A stretch of 64,000 bases of DNA from Okeania sp. SIO3B5 (GCF_010692555.1 NZ_JAAHHG010000004.1:1-64000), one strand, 5' to 3'. Positions 37,105 through 47,427 are shown, counted from the first letter of the stretch. The notes: generated by a model from the sequence alone, not told the origin. A program made the numbers and translations.

Positions 37105-40100
37105 ATGACTAACAAATTTAAGAGTTTTATTGCACTAGCAAAGCAGAGGTACAGAATAACACTTACTTCTGTTGAGCAACAGTTATTAAAGGCTATTGTT
37201 AAAGGAGAGGTAGCTGATTATCAAGTTAAATCCCCAGAACTTACTTTGCTGAAGGAACAGTTAGACTTAGAACTGTTAAAAGAACAGTTAAAACAGTTAG
37301 AGGATGTAGAAAAATTAGAAGATTTGGAAGGTTTAGACTTAGAAAAGTTAAAGGAGTTAGAAAAGTTAGAACATCCAGAACAGTTAAAACAGTTATTAGC
37401 AGCGATCGCTAAAGAAAAGGAATTTAATAATCCATCTACAGCAGAATCATGGGGAGAAAAGCGGATATTATCGGCTAAGTTTATTGAGTGGTTATGTACG
37501 GATGTGGAAGCTTTTAAATATTTTACTAATCATGGTTTACAGGTTTGTGGAGCTAAGATTTCGGGGAAATTAAATCTTGAGTTTGTTAAATTTGAAAGTT
37601 TATTGTGTTTCACAGAATGTGTTTTTACAGAAAAAGTTACTCTTAAGGGAGCGAAGGTAGAAGAAGTCAAGTTTGATGGTAGTCATGTTGTTGGTATTGA
37701 TGCTGAATTGATTGAAGCGAGAGGCAGTTTATATCTGGAAAATGGCTTTCAGAGTAAGGGTGAGGTAAATCTATCTGGAGCTACTATTGGTGGTGTACTC
37801 TCTTGTATTAGGTGTCTTTTTTCTAATAAAGAAGGAACTGCGCTCTTTGCTGAAAGAATAAAAGTCAAAGGTTCTGTCTTTCTGAGAAATGGTTTTAAAG
37901 CTGAGGGTAGAGTCAGTCTATCAGGAGCTACTATTGGTGGTCAACTCTCTTGCAGTCAAGGTCATTTCTCTAATAAGGAAGGAACTGCGCTTTTTGCTGA
38001 AAGTATAGAAGTCAAAGCTGATGTCTTTCTGAGTGATGATTTTAAGGCTGAAGGTAGAGTCAGTCTATCAGGAGCTACTATTGGTGGTCAACTCTCTTGC
38101 AGTCAAGGTCATTTCTCTAATAAAGGAAAAGATGCACTTATTGCTAATAATATAGAAGTCAAAGGTTCTGTTTTTCTAAGTAATGATTTCAAGGCTGAGG
38201 GAGAAGTCAGCCTATCTGGAGCTACTATTGGCGGTCAACTCTCTTGCAGTGGAGGTCATTTCTCTAATAAGGAAGGAACTGCGCTTTTTGCTGCAAGTAT
38301 AGAAGTCAAAGCTGATGTCTTTCTGAGTGATGATTTTAAGGCTGAAGGTAGAGTCAGTCTATCAGGAGCTACCATTGGTGGTATACTCAATTGTTTTAAA
38401 TGCCATTTCTCTAATAAGGAAGGAACTGCGCTCTTTGCTGAGAGTATAGAAGTCAAAGATTCTGTTTTTCTGAGAAATGGTTTCAAGGCTGAGGGAGAAG
38501 TCAGTCTATCAGGAGCTACTATTGGTGGTCAACTCTCTTGCAGTCAAGGTCATTTCTCTAATAAAGGAGGAAATGCGCTCAATGCTGACAATATAGAAGT
38601 CAAAGATTCTGTTTTTCTGAGAAATGGTTTCAAGGCTGAGGGAGAAGTCAGTCTATCAGGAGCTACTATTGGTGGTCAACTTAATTGTAGTGGAGGTCAT
38701 TTCTCTAATCCAGGAAAATATGCGCTCAATGCTCATAGCATAGAAGTTAAAGGTGATGTTTATCTCAGTAATGATTTCAAGGCTGAGGGTGCAGTAAGTC
38801 TATCTGGGGCTACTATTGGTGGTCAACTTTCTTGCAGTGGAGGTCATTTCTCTAATAAAGGAAAAGGTGCGCTTTTTGCTGCAAGTATAGAAGTTAAAGG
38901 TGATGTTTATCTCAGTAATGATTTCAAGGCTGAGGGTGCAGTAAGTCTATCTGGAGCTACTATTGGTGGTATACTCAATTGTTTTAAATGCCATTTCTCT
39001 AATCAAGAAGAATATGCGTTCTTTGCTCAACGTATAGAAGTTAAAGGTTCTGTCTTTCTGAGAAATGATTTCAAGACTGAGGGAGAAGTTAGTCTATCTG
39101 GAGCTACTATTGGCAGTCAACTTGATTGTAGTCAAGGTCATTTCTCCAATAAAGGAAAAAATGCACTCAATGCTGAGAATATAGAAGTCAAAGGTGATGT
39201 CTATCTCAGTAATGATTTCAAGGCTAAAGGTGAGGTAAACCTAGCTGGATCTACTATTGGTGGTATACTCTCTTGTCGTGGAGGTCATTTCTCTAATCCA
39301 GAAAAATACGCGCTCGATGCTCAGAATATAGAAGTAAAAACTAACATCAGTCTAACTAATGGCTTCAAAGCAGAAGGCAAAGTAGATTTAACAGCAGCAA
39401 ATATTAAAGGAAATCTTGACTGCACCAATGGCAACTTTTCCAACGAAAAAGGAACTGTTTTATCTGCCGAAGGAATCAATGTTGACGGAGATATTTTATT
39501 AGACAAAGGAACTTTTGAAGGGAATATTTACTTAGTTAGTGCCAGAATTGACGACACATTAAGTATGGTCAAAATTAAACAAAAAAAAGTAACTTTCCCC
39601 CTATATCTACGCCTCCTAAATCCTTTCATTAAAAATATAAATAACAATCAAATTACATCACTACTTCAAAAAGAATATCAAAGAATAGAATCTCACTACA
39701 TGAAAATAGACCTACAATTTGCCAGAATAGGTCGCCTCAAAGACGACGAACAAAGCTGGCCTCAAAAGAACAATATCAACCTTGATGGATTTATTTATCA
39801 GAAACTTGGAACAGACGATAATATTAAAGTTCTTAAAGATGCCAAAACCCGCCTCAAATGGCTGAGACTGCAACCAGAATTTTTCCCTCAAACATACGAA
39901 CAACTAGCCGAAGTCTTAAAAAAAGAAGGCGATCCAGATGCCGCTACAGAAATATTAATCCATAAAGAAAGAGACATTAGACCAAAACTCAACAGATTAA
40001 GTAAATTTTGGAATTACTTTCTAGACATCACAATTGCCTATGGCTATAAACCCACAAAAGCCTTAGTTTGGAGTTCTATTTTTATATCCATTGGTTGGAC

Positions 40101-40458
40101 TTCATTTGCTTTAGGCCATTACAATTGTTCCAACTCAATATCCAATAATAAATGCCTATTTTCACCAGCTTCAGAAATCAGTCCATATACCGAAGAAACT
40201 AACAATAAAACCATTGATATAGACTATCCAGAATTTAACCTCTGGTTATATTCATTAGACACATTCATCCCCATAGTTGACCTACATCAACAAACATATT
40301 GGCTGCCAAATTCTCAAAAAGGTAAAGAAATTCCATTAATATTATTCAAAGTAAAAGCAGGTCGCTTATTAAGATGGTACTTATGGGTTCACATAATCTT
40401 TGGTTGGATATTAACATCCCTCTGGGTAGCAGGTTTCAGTGGTTTAGTTCGTGGTTAG
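37105..40458 (+). CDS. 49-residue-repeat beta-helix membrane protein, paralogue 1
   Basis: 1117 residues. The N-terminus (about 30-110) is a Leu/Glu/Lys-rich coiled coil (LEKLKELEKLEHPEQLKQL). Then about 12 tandem 49-residue repeats run to about residue 800. Each has VSLSGATIGG, a Cys strand, GHFSN, an AL.A..IEVKG strand, VFL and FKAEG. This periodicity implies a long right-handed or pentapeptide-like beta-helix. A helical segment (about 830-960) follows, then two membrane helices (near ALVWSSIFISIGWTSFAL and RWYLWVHIIFGWILTSLWVA). The topology suggests a long beta-helix rod anchored in the membrane by its C-terminus. It is the first of a tandem pair; upstream sequences of the two genes are also alike. 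The function is unknown. Confidence 0.78.
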   Translation: MTNKFKSFIALAKQRYRITLTSVEQQLLKAIVKGEVADYQVKSPELTLLKEQLDLELLKEQLKQLEDVEKLEDLEGLDLEKLKELEKLEHPEQLKQLLAAIAKEKEFNNPSTAESWGEKRILSAKFIEWLCTDVEAFKYFTNHGLQVCGAKISGKLNLEFVKFESLLCFTECVFTEKVTLKGAKVEEVKFDGSHVVGIDAELIEARGSLYLENGFQSKGEVNLSGATIGGVLSCIRCLFSNKEGTALFAERIKVKGSVFLRNGFKAEGRVSLSGATIGGQLSCSQGHFSNKEGTALFAESIEVKADVFLSDDFKAEGRVSLSGATIGGQLSCSQGHFSNKGKDALIANNIEVKGSVFLSNDFKAEGEVSLSGATIGGQLSCSGGHFSNKEGTALFAASIEVKADVFLSDDFKAEGRVSLSGATIGGILNCFKCHFSNKEGTALFAESIEVKDSVFLRNGFKAEGEVSLSGATIGGQLSCSQGHFSNKGGNALNADNIEVKDSVFLRNGFKAEGEVSLSGATIGGQLNCSGGHFSNPGKYALNAHSIEVKGDVYLSNDFKAEGAVSLSGATIGGQLSCSGGHFSNKGKGALFAASIEVKGDVYLSNDFKAEGAVSLSGATIGGILNCFKCHFSNQEEYAFFAQRIEVKGSVFLRNDFKTEGEVSLSGATIGSQLDCSQGHFSNKGKNALNAENIEVKGDVYLSNDFKAKGEVNLAGSTIGGILSCRGGHFSNPEKYALDAQNIEVKTNISLTNGFKAEGKVDLTAANIKGNLDCTNGNFSNEKGTVLSAEGINVDGDILLDKGTFEGNIYLVSARIDDTLSMVKIKQKKVTFPLYLRLLNPFIKNINNNQITSLLQKEYQRIESHYMKIDLQFARIGRLKDDEQSWPQKNNINLDGFIYQKLGTDDNIKVLKDAKTRLKWLRLQPEFFPQTYEQLAEVLKKEGDPDAATEILIHKERDIRPKLNRLSKFWNYFLDITIAYGYKPTKALVWSSIFISIGWTSFALGHYNCSNSISNNKCLFSPASEISPYTEETNNKTIDIDYPEFNLWLYSLDTFIPIVDLHQQTYWLPNSQKGKEIPLILFKVKAGRLLRWYLWVHIIFGWILTSLWVAGFSGLVRG

Positions 40459-40555
40459 GGAAAAAGGCAGCTATGCTGGAGGCAGAAGGCAGAAGGGAAT
40501 ATTGGTTCAAGGCCAGAAGTTTTTTTTATAACTGATTATCCGAACATGATATTAT

Positions 40556-40753
40556 CTATTGTCCAATAGTTATTGCTGTGCTGAGAAAGCGTTGGCGGAG
40601 GATGGTGGCGGCAGCTATATCGCTGTGTTTGGCGATTATTAATATTCTATTTATCTATTGTCCAATAGTTATTGCTGTGCTGAGAAAGCGTTGGCGGAGG
40701 ATGGTGGCGACAGCTATATCGCTGTGTTTCGGGATTATATCAAATCCGTTTAA
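40556..40753. repeat. Two tandem 99-bp repeats
   Basis: Units start at 40556 and 40655 with the palindrome CTATTGTCCAATAG and continue TTATTGCTGTGCTGAGAAAG through GCTATATCGCTGTGTTT. A third start lies at 41073, and variants with GCGATCGC occur at about 45613-45800. Confidence 0.85.
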
Positions 40754-41053
40754 TTCGGTATAAAAAAATATTCCATCTTCACCCAGAGCGGAAAGAATTC
40801 TGACTTCTCTTCCCTTCTAAATTCTGAATTCTGGATTGCAGAATTGCTGTTTGCGGAGCATTCCGTAGGAAATTCTGATTCACTATCTTACAGCGCTTTT
40901 CATATGAGTGAACCACAATATTCTTTTTAGCTAGGGAGTAGGGAGTAGGGAGTAGGGAGTAGGGAGTAGAAAAATACTTTTGGGTTGCCCACACTAACTG
41001 TAGTCTATCCATGTGAAAAGCGCTATATTACACCGATGCTACCGGATTTGATA
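40738..41053. mobile_element. MITE family C, copy 3 (316 bp) hosting a nested MITE
   Basis: TATCAAATCCG and CGGATTTGATA ends, with the duplication TTA (40735-40737 and 41054-41056). It is inverted relative to the copy at 13106-13627 and shares its GCATCGGTGTAATA end, CTATCTT and ATTCTG interior. Family D is inserted at 40891-41025. Confidence 0.8.
40891..41025. mobile_element. MITE family D (135 bp) nested in family C
   Basis: The ends are CAGCGCTTTTCATATG and CATGTGAAAAGCGCTA, flanked by TA on both sides (40889-40890 and 41026-41027). The family C copy at 13106-13627 keeps the uninterrupted sequence CTATCTTATTACAC (on the complement), which is an empty site proving insertion. The TA duplication resembles IS630/mariner-type mobilisation. 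Confidence 0.75.
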
Positions 41054-41089
41054 TTATTAATATTCTATTTATCTATTGTCCAATGGATA

Positions 41090-41218
41090 ATATCATGTCC
41101 GGTAGCATCGGAGCGTGTATAAAATTAAGGTGACACTCTTGAGAAAACCTTCTGCCTCCTGCCTCCTGCCTCCTGCCTTCCTTCCGCCAAACCCTAATTA
41201 TTCAACCGGACATGATAT
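41090..41218. mobile_element. MITE family B, copy B2 (about 129 bp)
   Basis: TATCATGTCCGGTAGCATCG and ACCGGACATGATA ends. The sequence is the reverse complement of copy B1 (14868-15002) through most of its length. The flanking triplets are TAA and TTA, so the duplication is imperfect. Confidence 0.75.
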
Positions 41219-41275
41219 TACCCGTTCCCTAACTTTTGCACAAACGATTTTTAATTTATGATTAAAAGTCTCCAT

Positions 41276-41515
41276 CCCCCTGTCTCCGTGTCTCCGTATC
41301 TCTGTATCTCCGCGTCTCCGTGTCTCCGCGTCTCCACGTCCCCGTGTCTCCGCGTCTCCGTGTCTCCGCGTCTCCACGCCCCCGTGTCTCCCTGTCTCCC
41401 TGTCTCCGTGTCTCCCTGTCTCTGCGTCTCCGCATCCCCGCGCCCCCCTGTCTCCGTGTCTCCCTGTCTCCCTGTCTCCGTGTCTCCGCGCCCCCCTGTC
41501 TCCGTGTCTCCTTAA
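41276..41515. repeat. CT-rich decamer minisatellite (GTCTCCGTGTCTCC)n
   Basis: About 24 imperfect 10-bp units of TCTCC[G/C]TG. It creates long open frames in several phases on both strands, which are artefacts of the periodicity. Confidence 0.9.
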
Positions 41516-41596
41516 AGAGGGGGAGCATAAATGTACCTGATATTTATGAGAAATGCTGTATATAGTATCAACTGCATTCCTAAAATCTGAAAAACT

Positions 41597-44500
41597 ATGA
41601 CTGACAAATTTAAGAATTTTGTTGCACTAGCAAAGCAGAGGTACAGAATAACACTTACTTCTGTTGAGCAACAGTTATTAAAGGCTATTGTTAAAGGAGA
41701 AGTAGCTGATTATCAAGTTAAATCCCCAGAACTTACTTTGCTGAAGGAACAGTTAGATTTAGAACTGTTAAAAGGGTTAGAGGATGTAGAAAAATTAGAA
41801 GATTTGGAAGATTTAGACTTAGAAAAGTTAAAAGAGTTAGAAAAGTTAGAACACCCAGAACAGTTAAAACAGTTATTAGCAGCGATCGTTAAAGAAAAGG
41901 AAATTAATAATCCAGCTATAGCAGAATCATGGGGAGAAAAGCGGATATTATCGGCTAAGTTTATTGAGTGGTTATGTACGGATGTGGAAGCTTTTAAATA
42001 TTTTACTAATCATGGTTTACAGGTTTGTGGAGCTAAGATTTCGGGGAAATTAAATCTTGAGTTTGTTAAATTTGAAATTTTATTGTATTTCACAGAATGT
42101 GTTTTTGTAGAAAAGATTATTCTGAAGGGAGCGAAGGTAAAAGAAGTCAAGTTTAATGGTAGTCATGTTGTTGGTATTGATGCTGAGTTAATTGAAGTTA
42201 GGGGCAGTTTATATCTGGAAAATGGCTTTCAGAGTAAGGGTGAGGTAAAGTTATCTGGAGCTATTATTGGTGGTATACTCTCTTGCATTAGGTGTCTTTT
42301 TTCTAATAAAGAAGGAGATGCGCTCAATGCTGAAAGAATAAAAGTCAAAGGTTCTGTCTTTCTGAGAAATGGTTTTAAAGCTGAGGGTAGAGTCAGTCTA
42401 TCTGGATCTACTATTGGTAGTCAACTTTCTTTTAGTCAGAGTTATTTATCTAATAAAAAAGGAACTGCGCTCAAGGCTGAGAATATAGAAGTCAAAGGTT
42501 CTGTCTTCCTGGGTGATGGCTTCAAGGCTGAGGGTAGAGTCAGTCTATCTGGAGCTACTATTGGTGGTGTACTCTCTTGTATTAAAGGTCATTTCTCTAA
42601 TCCAGAAGGAACTGCACTCTTTGCTCAAGGTATAGAAGTCAAAGGTGCTGTATTTCTGAGAAATGATTTCAAGGCTGAGGGTGAAGTCAGTCTATCTGGA
42701 GCTACCATTGGTGGTCAACTTAATTGTAGTCAAGGTTATTTCTCTAATCCAGAAGGAACTGCACTCTTTGCTCAAGCTATAGAAGTCAAAGGTTCTATCT
42801 TTCTGAGAAATGATTTCAAGGCTGAGGGTATAGTCAGTCTATTAGAAGCTACTATTGGAGGTGAACTTAATTGTAATCAAGGTCATTTCTCTAATAAAAA
42901 AGAAACTGCACTCAATGCCAATAATATAGAAGTCAAAGGTGCTGTCTTCCTGAGTGATGGCTTCAAGGCTGAGGGTAAAGTCAGTCTATCTGGAGCTACC
43001 ATTGGTGGTCAACTTAATTGTAGTCAAGGTTATTTCTCTAATCCAGGAGAGTATGCGCTGTTTGCTCAAGCTATAGAAGTCAAAGGTTCTATCTTTCTGA
43101 GAAATGATTTCAAGGCTGAGGGTGAGGTAAGTCTATTAGAAGCTACTATTGGAGGTGAACTTAATTGTAATCAAGGTCATTTCTCTAATAAAGAAGAGAC
43201 TGCACTCAATGCCAATAATATAGAAGTCAAAGGTGATGTCTTTCTGAGCTACCACTTCAAGGCTGAGGGTAGAGTCAGTCTATCTGGAGCTACCATTGGT
43301 GGTCAACTTAATTGTAGTCAAGGTTATTTCTCTAATCCAGGAGAGTATGCGTTGTTGGCTCAAGCTATAGAAGTCAAAGCTGATGTCATTCTGAGCTACC
43401 ACTTCAAGGCTGAGGGTATAGTAAGTCTATTAGAAGCTACTATTGCTGGTCAACTTTATTGTAGTCAAGGTTATTTCTCTAATAAAGAAGGAACTGCGCT
43501 CAATGCTGACAATATAGAAGTCAAAGGTGATGTCTTTCTAGGGTATGGCTTTAAGGCTGAGGGTAGAGTCAGTCTATCTGAAGCTACTATTGGTGGTGAA
43601 CTTTATTGTAGTCAATGTCATTTCTCTAATAAAGGAAAATATGCACTCAATGCTCAGAATATAGAAGTTAAAACTAATGTCTTTCTGGGGTATGGCTTCA
43701 AGGCTGAGGGTGAGGTAAGTCTATCTGGAGCTACTATTGGTGGTAAACTTAATTGTAGTCAATGTCATTTTTCTAATCCAGGAGAGTATGCCCTCGATGC
43801 TGAGAATATAGAAGTCAAAGCTGATGTCATTCTGAGCTACCACTTCAAGGCTGAGGGTGAGGTAAGTCTATCTGGAGCTACTATTGGTGGTAAACTAGAT
43901 TGTAATCAAGGTCATTTCTCTAATCCAGAAAAAAATGCCCTCGATGCTGAGAATATAGAAGTTAAAACTAATGTCTTTCTGGGGTATGGCTTCAAGGCTG
44001 AGGGTGAGGTAAGTCTATCTGGAGCTACTATTGGTGGTAAACTTAATTGTAATCAAGGTCATTTCTCTAATCCAGAAAAAAATGCCCTCGATGCTCATAA
44101 TATAGAAGTTAAAACTAATGTCTTTCTGGGGTATGGCTTTAAGGCTGAGGGTGAGGTAAGTCTATCTGGAGCTACTATTGGGGGTAAACTTAATTGTAAT
44201 CAAGGTCATTTCTCTAATCCAGAAAAAAATGCCCTCGATGCTCAGAATATAGAAGTTAAAACTAATATCAGTCTAACTAATGGCTTCAAAGCTGAGGGTG
44301 AAGTAGATTTAACAGCAGCAAATATCAAAGGAAATCTTGACTGCACTAATGGCAACTTTTCCAACGAAAAAGGTAATGTTTTATCTGCCGAAGGAATCAA
44401 TGTTGACGGAGATATTTTATTAGATAAAGGAACTTTTGAAGGAAATATTCACTTAGTTAGTGCCAGAGTAGACGACACATTAAGTATGGTCAAAATTAAA

Positions 44501-45379
44501 CAAAAAAAAGTAACTTTTCCCCTATATCTACGTCTCCTACATCCTTTCATTAAAAATATAAAAAATAATACAATTGCATCACTACTTCAAGAAGAATATC
44601 AAAGAATAGAATCTCACTATATGAAAATAGACCTACAATTTGCCAGAATAGGTCGCCTCAGAGACGACGAACAAAGCTGGCCTCAAAAAAACAATCTCAA
44701 CCTTGATGGTTTCATTTATCAGAAACTTGGAACAGACGATAATATTAAAGTTCTTAAAGATGCAAAAACCCGCCTCAAATGGCTGAGACTGCAACCAGAC
44801 TTTTTTCCTCAAACCTATGAACAACTAGCCGAAGTATTAAAAAAAGAAGGCGATCCAGATGCCGCTACAGAAATATTAATCCATAAAGAAAGAGATATTA
44901 GACCAAAACTCAACAGATTAAGTAAATTTTGGAATTACTTTTTAGATATCACAATTGTCTATGGCTATAAACCTACAAGAGCTTTGCTTTTGAGTAGTAT
45001 TTTTATATTCACTGGTTTTTATTTATTTAGTACAGGTTATGAGAATTGTTTAAATTCAATATCCAATAATAAATGCCTATTTTCACCAGCTTCAGAAATT
45101 AGTCCATATACTGAAGAAACTAACAATAAAACCATTGATATAGACTATCCAGAATTTAACTTCTGGTTATATTCATTAGACACATTTATCCCCATAGTTG
45201 ACCTACATCAACAAACATATTGGCTGCCAAATTCTCAAAAAGGTCAAGAAATTCCATTAATATTATTCAAAGTAAAAGCAGGTCGCTTATTAAGATGGTA
45301 TTTATGGGTTCACATAATCTTTGGTTGGATATTAACATCCCTTTGGGTAGCAGGTTTCAGTGGTTTAGTTCGTGGTTAG
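41597..45379 (+). CDS. 49-residue-repeat beta-helix membrane protein, paralogue 2
   Basis: 1260 residues, same architecture as the preceding paralogue. It has an N-terminal Leu/Glu coiled coil, about 15 repeats of 49 residues (VSLSGATIGG...FSN...IEVKG...FKAEG) and near-identical C-terminal helical and two-helix membrane regions. The length difference of 143 residues equals three repeats (147) minus a 4-residue deletion in the coiled coil. Repeats diverge between paralogues: here many read VSLLEATIGGELNC or FLGYGFKAEG, alternating in pairs, which points to block duplication of two-repeat units. No ribosome-binding site is clear, but the 25 bases before both ATGs are nearly identical. The function is unknown. 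Confidence 0.78.
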   Translation: MTDKFKNFVALAKQRYRITLTSVEQQLLKAIVKGEVADYQVKSPELTLLKEQLDLELLKGLEDVEKLEDLEDLDLEKLKELEKLEHPEQLKQLLAAIVKEKEINNPAIAESWGEKRILSAKFIEWLCTDVEAFKYFTNHGLQVCGAKISGKLNLEFVKFEILLYFTECVFVEKIILKGAKVKEVKFNGSHVVGIDAELIEVRGSLYLENGFQSKGEVKLSGAIIGGILSCIRCLFSNKEGDALNAERIKVKGSVFLRNGFKAEGRVSLSGSTIGSQLSFSQSYLSNKKGTALKAENIEVKGSVFLGDGFKAEGRVSLSGATIGGVLSCIKGHFSNPEGTALFAQGIEVKGAVFLRNDFKAEGEVSLSGATIGGQLNCSQGYFSNPEGTALFAQAIEVKGSIFLRNDFKAEGIVSLLEATIGGELNCNQGHFSNKKETALNANNIEVKGAVFLSDGFKAEGKVSLSGATIGGQLNCSQGYFSNPGEYALFAQAIEVKGSIFLRNDFKAEGEVSLLEATIGGELNCNQGHFSNKEETALNANNIEVKGDVFLSYHFKAEGRVSLSGATIGGQLNCSQGYFSNPGEYALLAQAIEVKADVILSYHFKAEGIVSLLEATIAGQLYCSQGYFSNKEGTALNADNIEVKGDVFLGYGFKAEGRVSLSEATIGGELYCSQCHFSNKGKYALNAQNIEVKTNVFLGYGFKAEGEVSLSGATIGGKLNCSQCHFSNPGEYALDAENIEVKADVILSYHFKAEGEVSLSGATIGGKLDCNQGHFSNPEKNALDAENIEVKTNVFLGYGFKAEGEVSLSGATIGGKLNCNQGHFSNPEKNALDAHNIEVKTNVFLGYGFKAEGEVSLSGATIGGKLNCNQGHFSNPEKNALDAQNIEVKTNISLTNGFKAEGEVDLTAANIKGNLDCTNGNFSNEKGNVLSAEGINVDGDILLDKGTFEGNIHLVSARVDDTLSMVKIKQKKVTFPLYLRLLHPFIKNIKNNTIASLLQEEYQRIESHYMKIDLQFARIGRLRDDEQSWPQKNNLNLDGFIYQKLGTDDNIKVLKDAKTRLKWLRLQPDFFPQTYEQLAEVLKKEGDPDAATEILIHKERDIRPKLNRLSKFWNYFLDITIVYGYKPTRALLLSSIFIFTGFYLFSTGYENCLNSISNNKCLFSPASEISPYTEETNNKTIDIDYPEFNFWLYSLDTFIPIVDLHQQTYWLPNSQKGQEIPLILFKVKAGRLLRWYLWVHIIFGWILTSLWVAGFSGLVRG

Positions 45380-46479
45380 GGAAAAAGGCAGCTATGCTGG
45401 AGGCAGAAGGCAGGAGGCAGGAGGCAGAAGCTACAGCATATTTCGGGCAAATGAGGTACAGATTAAATGATGAAAATCATGTAGCGTGGGCATCTTGCCT
45501 GCGTTTAGGCATCTTGCCCGCTTCGGGGTGTACCTCATAACAACGGGAAGCGCTGTATATCAGGTTGCATTAATTAGGGTTTGCTGAAAAAGGCTGTGTT
45601 TCGCGATTATTGATATTTTATTTATCTATTGTCCAACAGTTATTGCTCTGCCGATTCGCGATTATTGATATTCTTTTATCTATTGTTCAATAGTTATTAC
45701 TGTGAACAGAAAGCGATCGCTGTGTTTGGCGATTATTACTATTGATCTATTGTCCAATAGTTATTACTGTGAACAGAAAGCGATCGCTGTGTTTCAGGAT
45801 TTTCGGCTTCAGTAGTTAGCCCTGTAAGGGCAAATGCCATTCGCCCCTACTATGATCTACTGAAATGAAAAACGCTGTAATTAACCACAATACAAAAAGA
45901 CAGTATAGATAATCTAGTCATCTTTAGATGACTTAAGCTATTAGTCAAGGATTTCAATCCTTGGCTTGGGGAGGTTGGCGAGCCATCAGGTATAAAGTTG
46001 TGTGGCTTTGTTATCCGCCAATCCGCCAAGAAATAAATTTCTTGGCTCACAGCAGAAGTCATCTAAAGATGACTAAAGATAGCTGATTTATTATGGCTAA
46101 TTAAAATGAAGGCAGAAGGCAGAAGTGACAGCATATTTCAGGCAAATGAGGTCCAGATTAAATGATGAAAATATTGTAGTGCGGGCATCTTGCCCGCTTC
46201 GGGGTGTACCTCATGGGCAACGGGAAGCGTTGTATATTAGGTCGCATTAATTAACCATAATACAAAAAGACGGTGATAGATAACCTAGTCATCTTTAGAT
46301 GACTTAAGCTATCAGCCAAGGATTTCAATCCTTGGCTTTTAAAGGGTTTCAGGCTGTAGAAATGTCCTAACCTTAATGCGTAGCGCTATATCATTAATAC
46401 TCCCATCTCCCCATCCCCCCATCCTCCCATCCCCCCATCTCCCCATCCCCCCATCTCCCCATCCCCCCATCTCCCCAAA
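45380..46479. repeat. 1.1-kb repeat mosaic
   Basis: Two copies of a block ACAGCATATTTC..GCAAATGAGGT to GTACCTCAT..CGGGAAGCG lie at about 45432-45582 and 46127-46255, each with inner inverted arms ATGAGGTAC/GTACCTCAT and a GGGCATCTTGCCC hairpin. CTATTG-CAATAG repeats lie at 45613-45800. Hairpins AGTCATCTTTAGATGACT and CCAAGGATTTCAATCCTTGG occur at 45914-46075, with a second set at 46289-46341. A CATCCCCC tract lies at 46394-46478. No gene is visible. Confidence 0.7.
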
Positions 46480-47240
46480 CTACCCCTCAGAACTAATCAA
46501 CTCCCGATACACTCCCTCTTCCTCCAACATTTCCTCATGAGTGCCGCGCTGCACCACCTCGCCATATTCCAAAACAATAATCTCATCACAATCACGAATA
46601 GTACTCAAGCGATGCGCCACAATAATACAACTACACCCCCGACTCTGCAAATTATCAACAATTATTTTCTCTGTTTCCGCATCCAAAGCACTCGTTGCCT
46701 CATCCATTACTAATATTGTGGGATTATTTACCAAAGCACGAGCAATTTCTAACCTCTGTCTTTGACCCCCACTTAAGTTTCCACCTCCCTCCAATAACTC
46801 ACCATCATATCCACCAGGAATAGCCATCACTGCTTCATGGATAACAGCATCCTGACAAGCTTTCATCAGTTGAGTCGTTGATATTGTCGGGTTCCACAAA
46901 GTTAAATTATCCCGCACCGTGCCACCAAATAAAAATATTTCTTGTTCCACCATCGACAGAGAATTAGTTAATACTGTAGGCGAAATATCCTCTCTGGGAA
47001 CACCATCAAACAAAATTTCTCCCTCCCACGGTTGATACAAACCACAAATTAATTTAGCGATCGTCGATTTTCCTGAACCACTGCCACCAACTAATGCTAT
47101 CTTTTGCCCTGGTTGCAACGACAAATTCAAATCTATGACTAAAGGTGGATCTACCTGTGAATAGCCAAATGTAATATTCCTCAATTCTACATAACCCTTG
47201 AGTTTTGAATCTTCAAATACTTGCTCAGTCTCCCCCCTTC
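46480..47240 (-). pseudogene. Decapitated NHLM-type exporter, ATPase domain only
   Basis: The frame reads VFEDSKLKGYVELRNITFGY, then Walker A GGSGSGKST, Q-loop EQEIFLF, signature LSGGQRQR, Walker B ILVMDEATSALD and H-loop VAHRLST. It ends with the usual C-terminal helices. The first residues are the linker that normally follows the permease domain, but upstream of about 47240 the sequence turns into C-tract and CCACACTCC repeats, so peptidase and permease parts are missing. A TTG at 47184 could start an isolated ATPase of 234 residues, but it would lack membrane helices. It looks like the remnant of the partner of the exporter at 5141-7303. Confidence 0.7.
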
Positions 47241-47261
47241 CAAAGGGGGGATGGTGAGTTT

Positions 47262-47427
47262 ACCCTTCCCACACTCCCCACACTTCCCCCCCTTCCCACC
47301 CTTCCCACCCTTCCCACACTCCCCACACTCCCCACACTCCCCACACTCCCCACACTTCCCACACTTCCCACACTCCCCACACTCCCCCACTCCCCACACT
47401 CCCCACACTCCCCCACTCCCCTACTCC
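47262..47427. repeat. (CCCACACTC)n minisatellite
   Basis: About 15 imperfect 9-bp units lie between the truncated exporter and the stop codon of the giant kinase gene. They begin exactly where the exporter homology is lost. Confidence 0.9.

Larger units (their letters stand above)
40459..41596. other. Gap between the beta-helix paralogues, all repeats
   Basis: Contents: a decayed family B element (about 40465-40553), two 99-bp repeats (40556-40753), family C element with nested family D (40738-41053), family B element B2 (41090-41218) and a CT-rich minisatellite (41276-41515). No gene is visible. Confidence 0.65.

Noticed and set aside
40578-40763. Peptide with duplicated LRKRWRRMVA
   Set aside because: It is a translation of the 99-bp tandem repeat, with no ribosome-binding site and overlapping a MITE.
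41258-41565. Long open frames on both strands in the CT-rich tract
   Set aside because: They arise from a 10-bp periodic repeat without stops, have no ribosome-binding site and give only Ser/Pro/Val or Arg/Glu/Thr periodic peptides.
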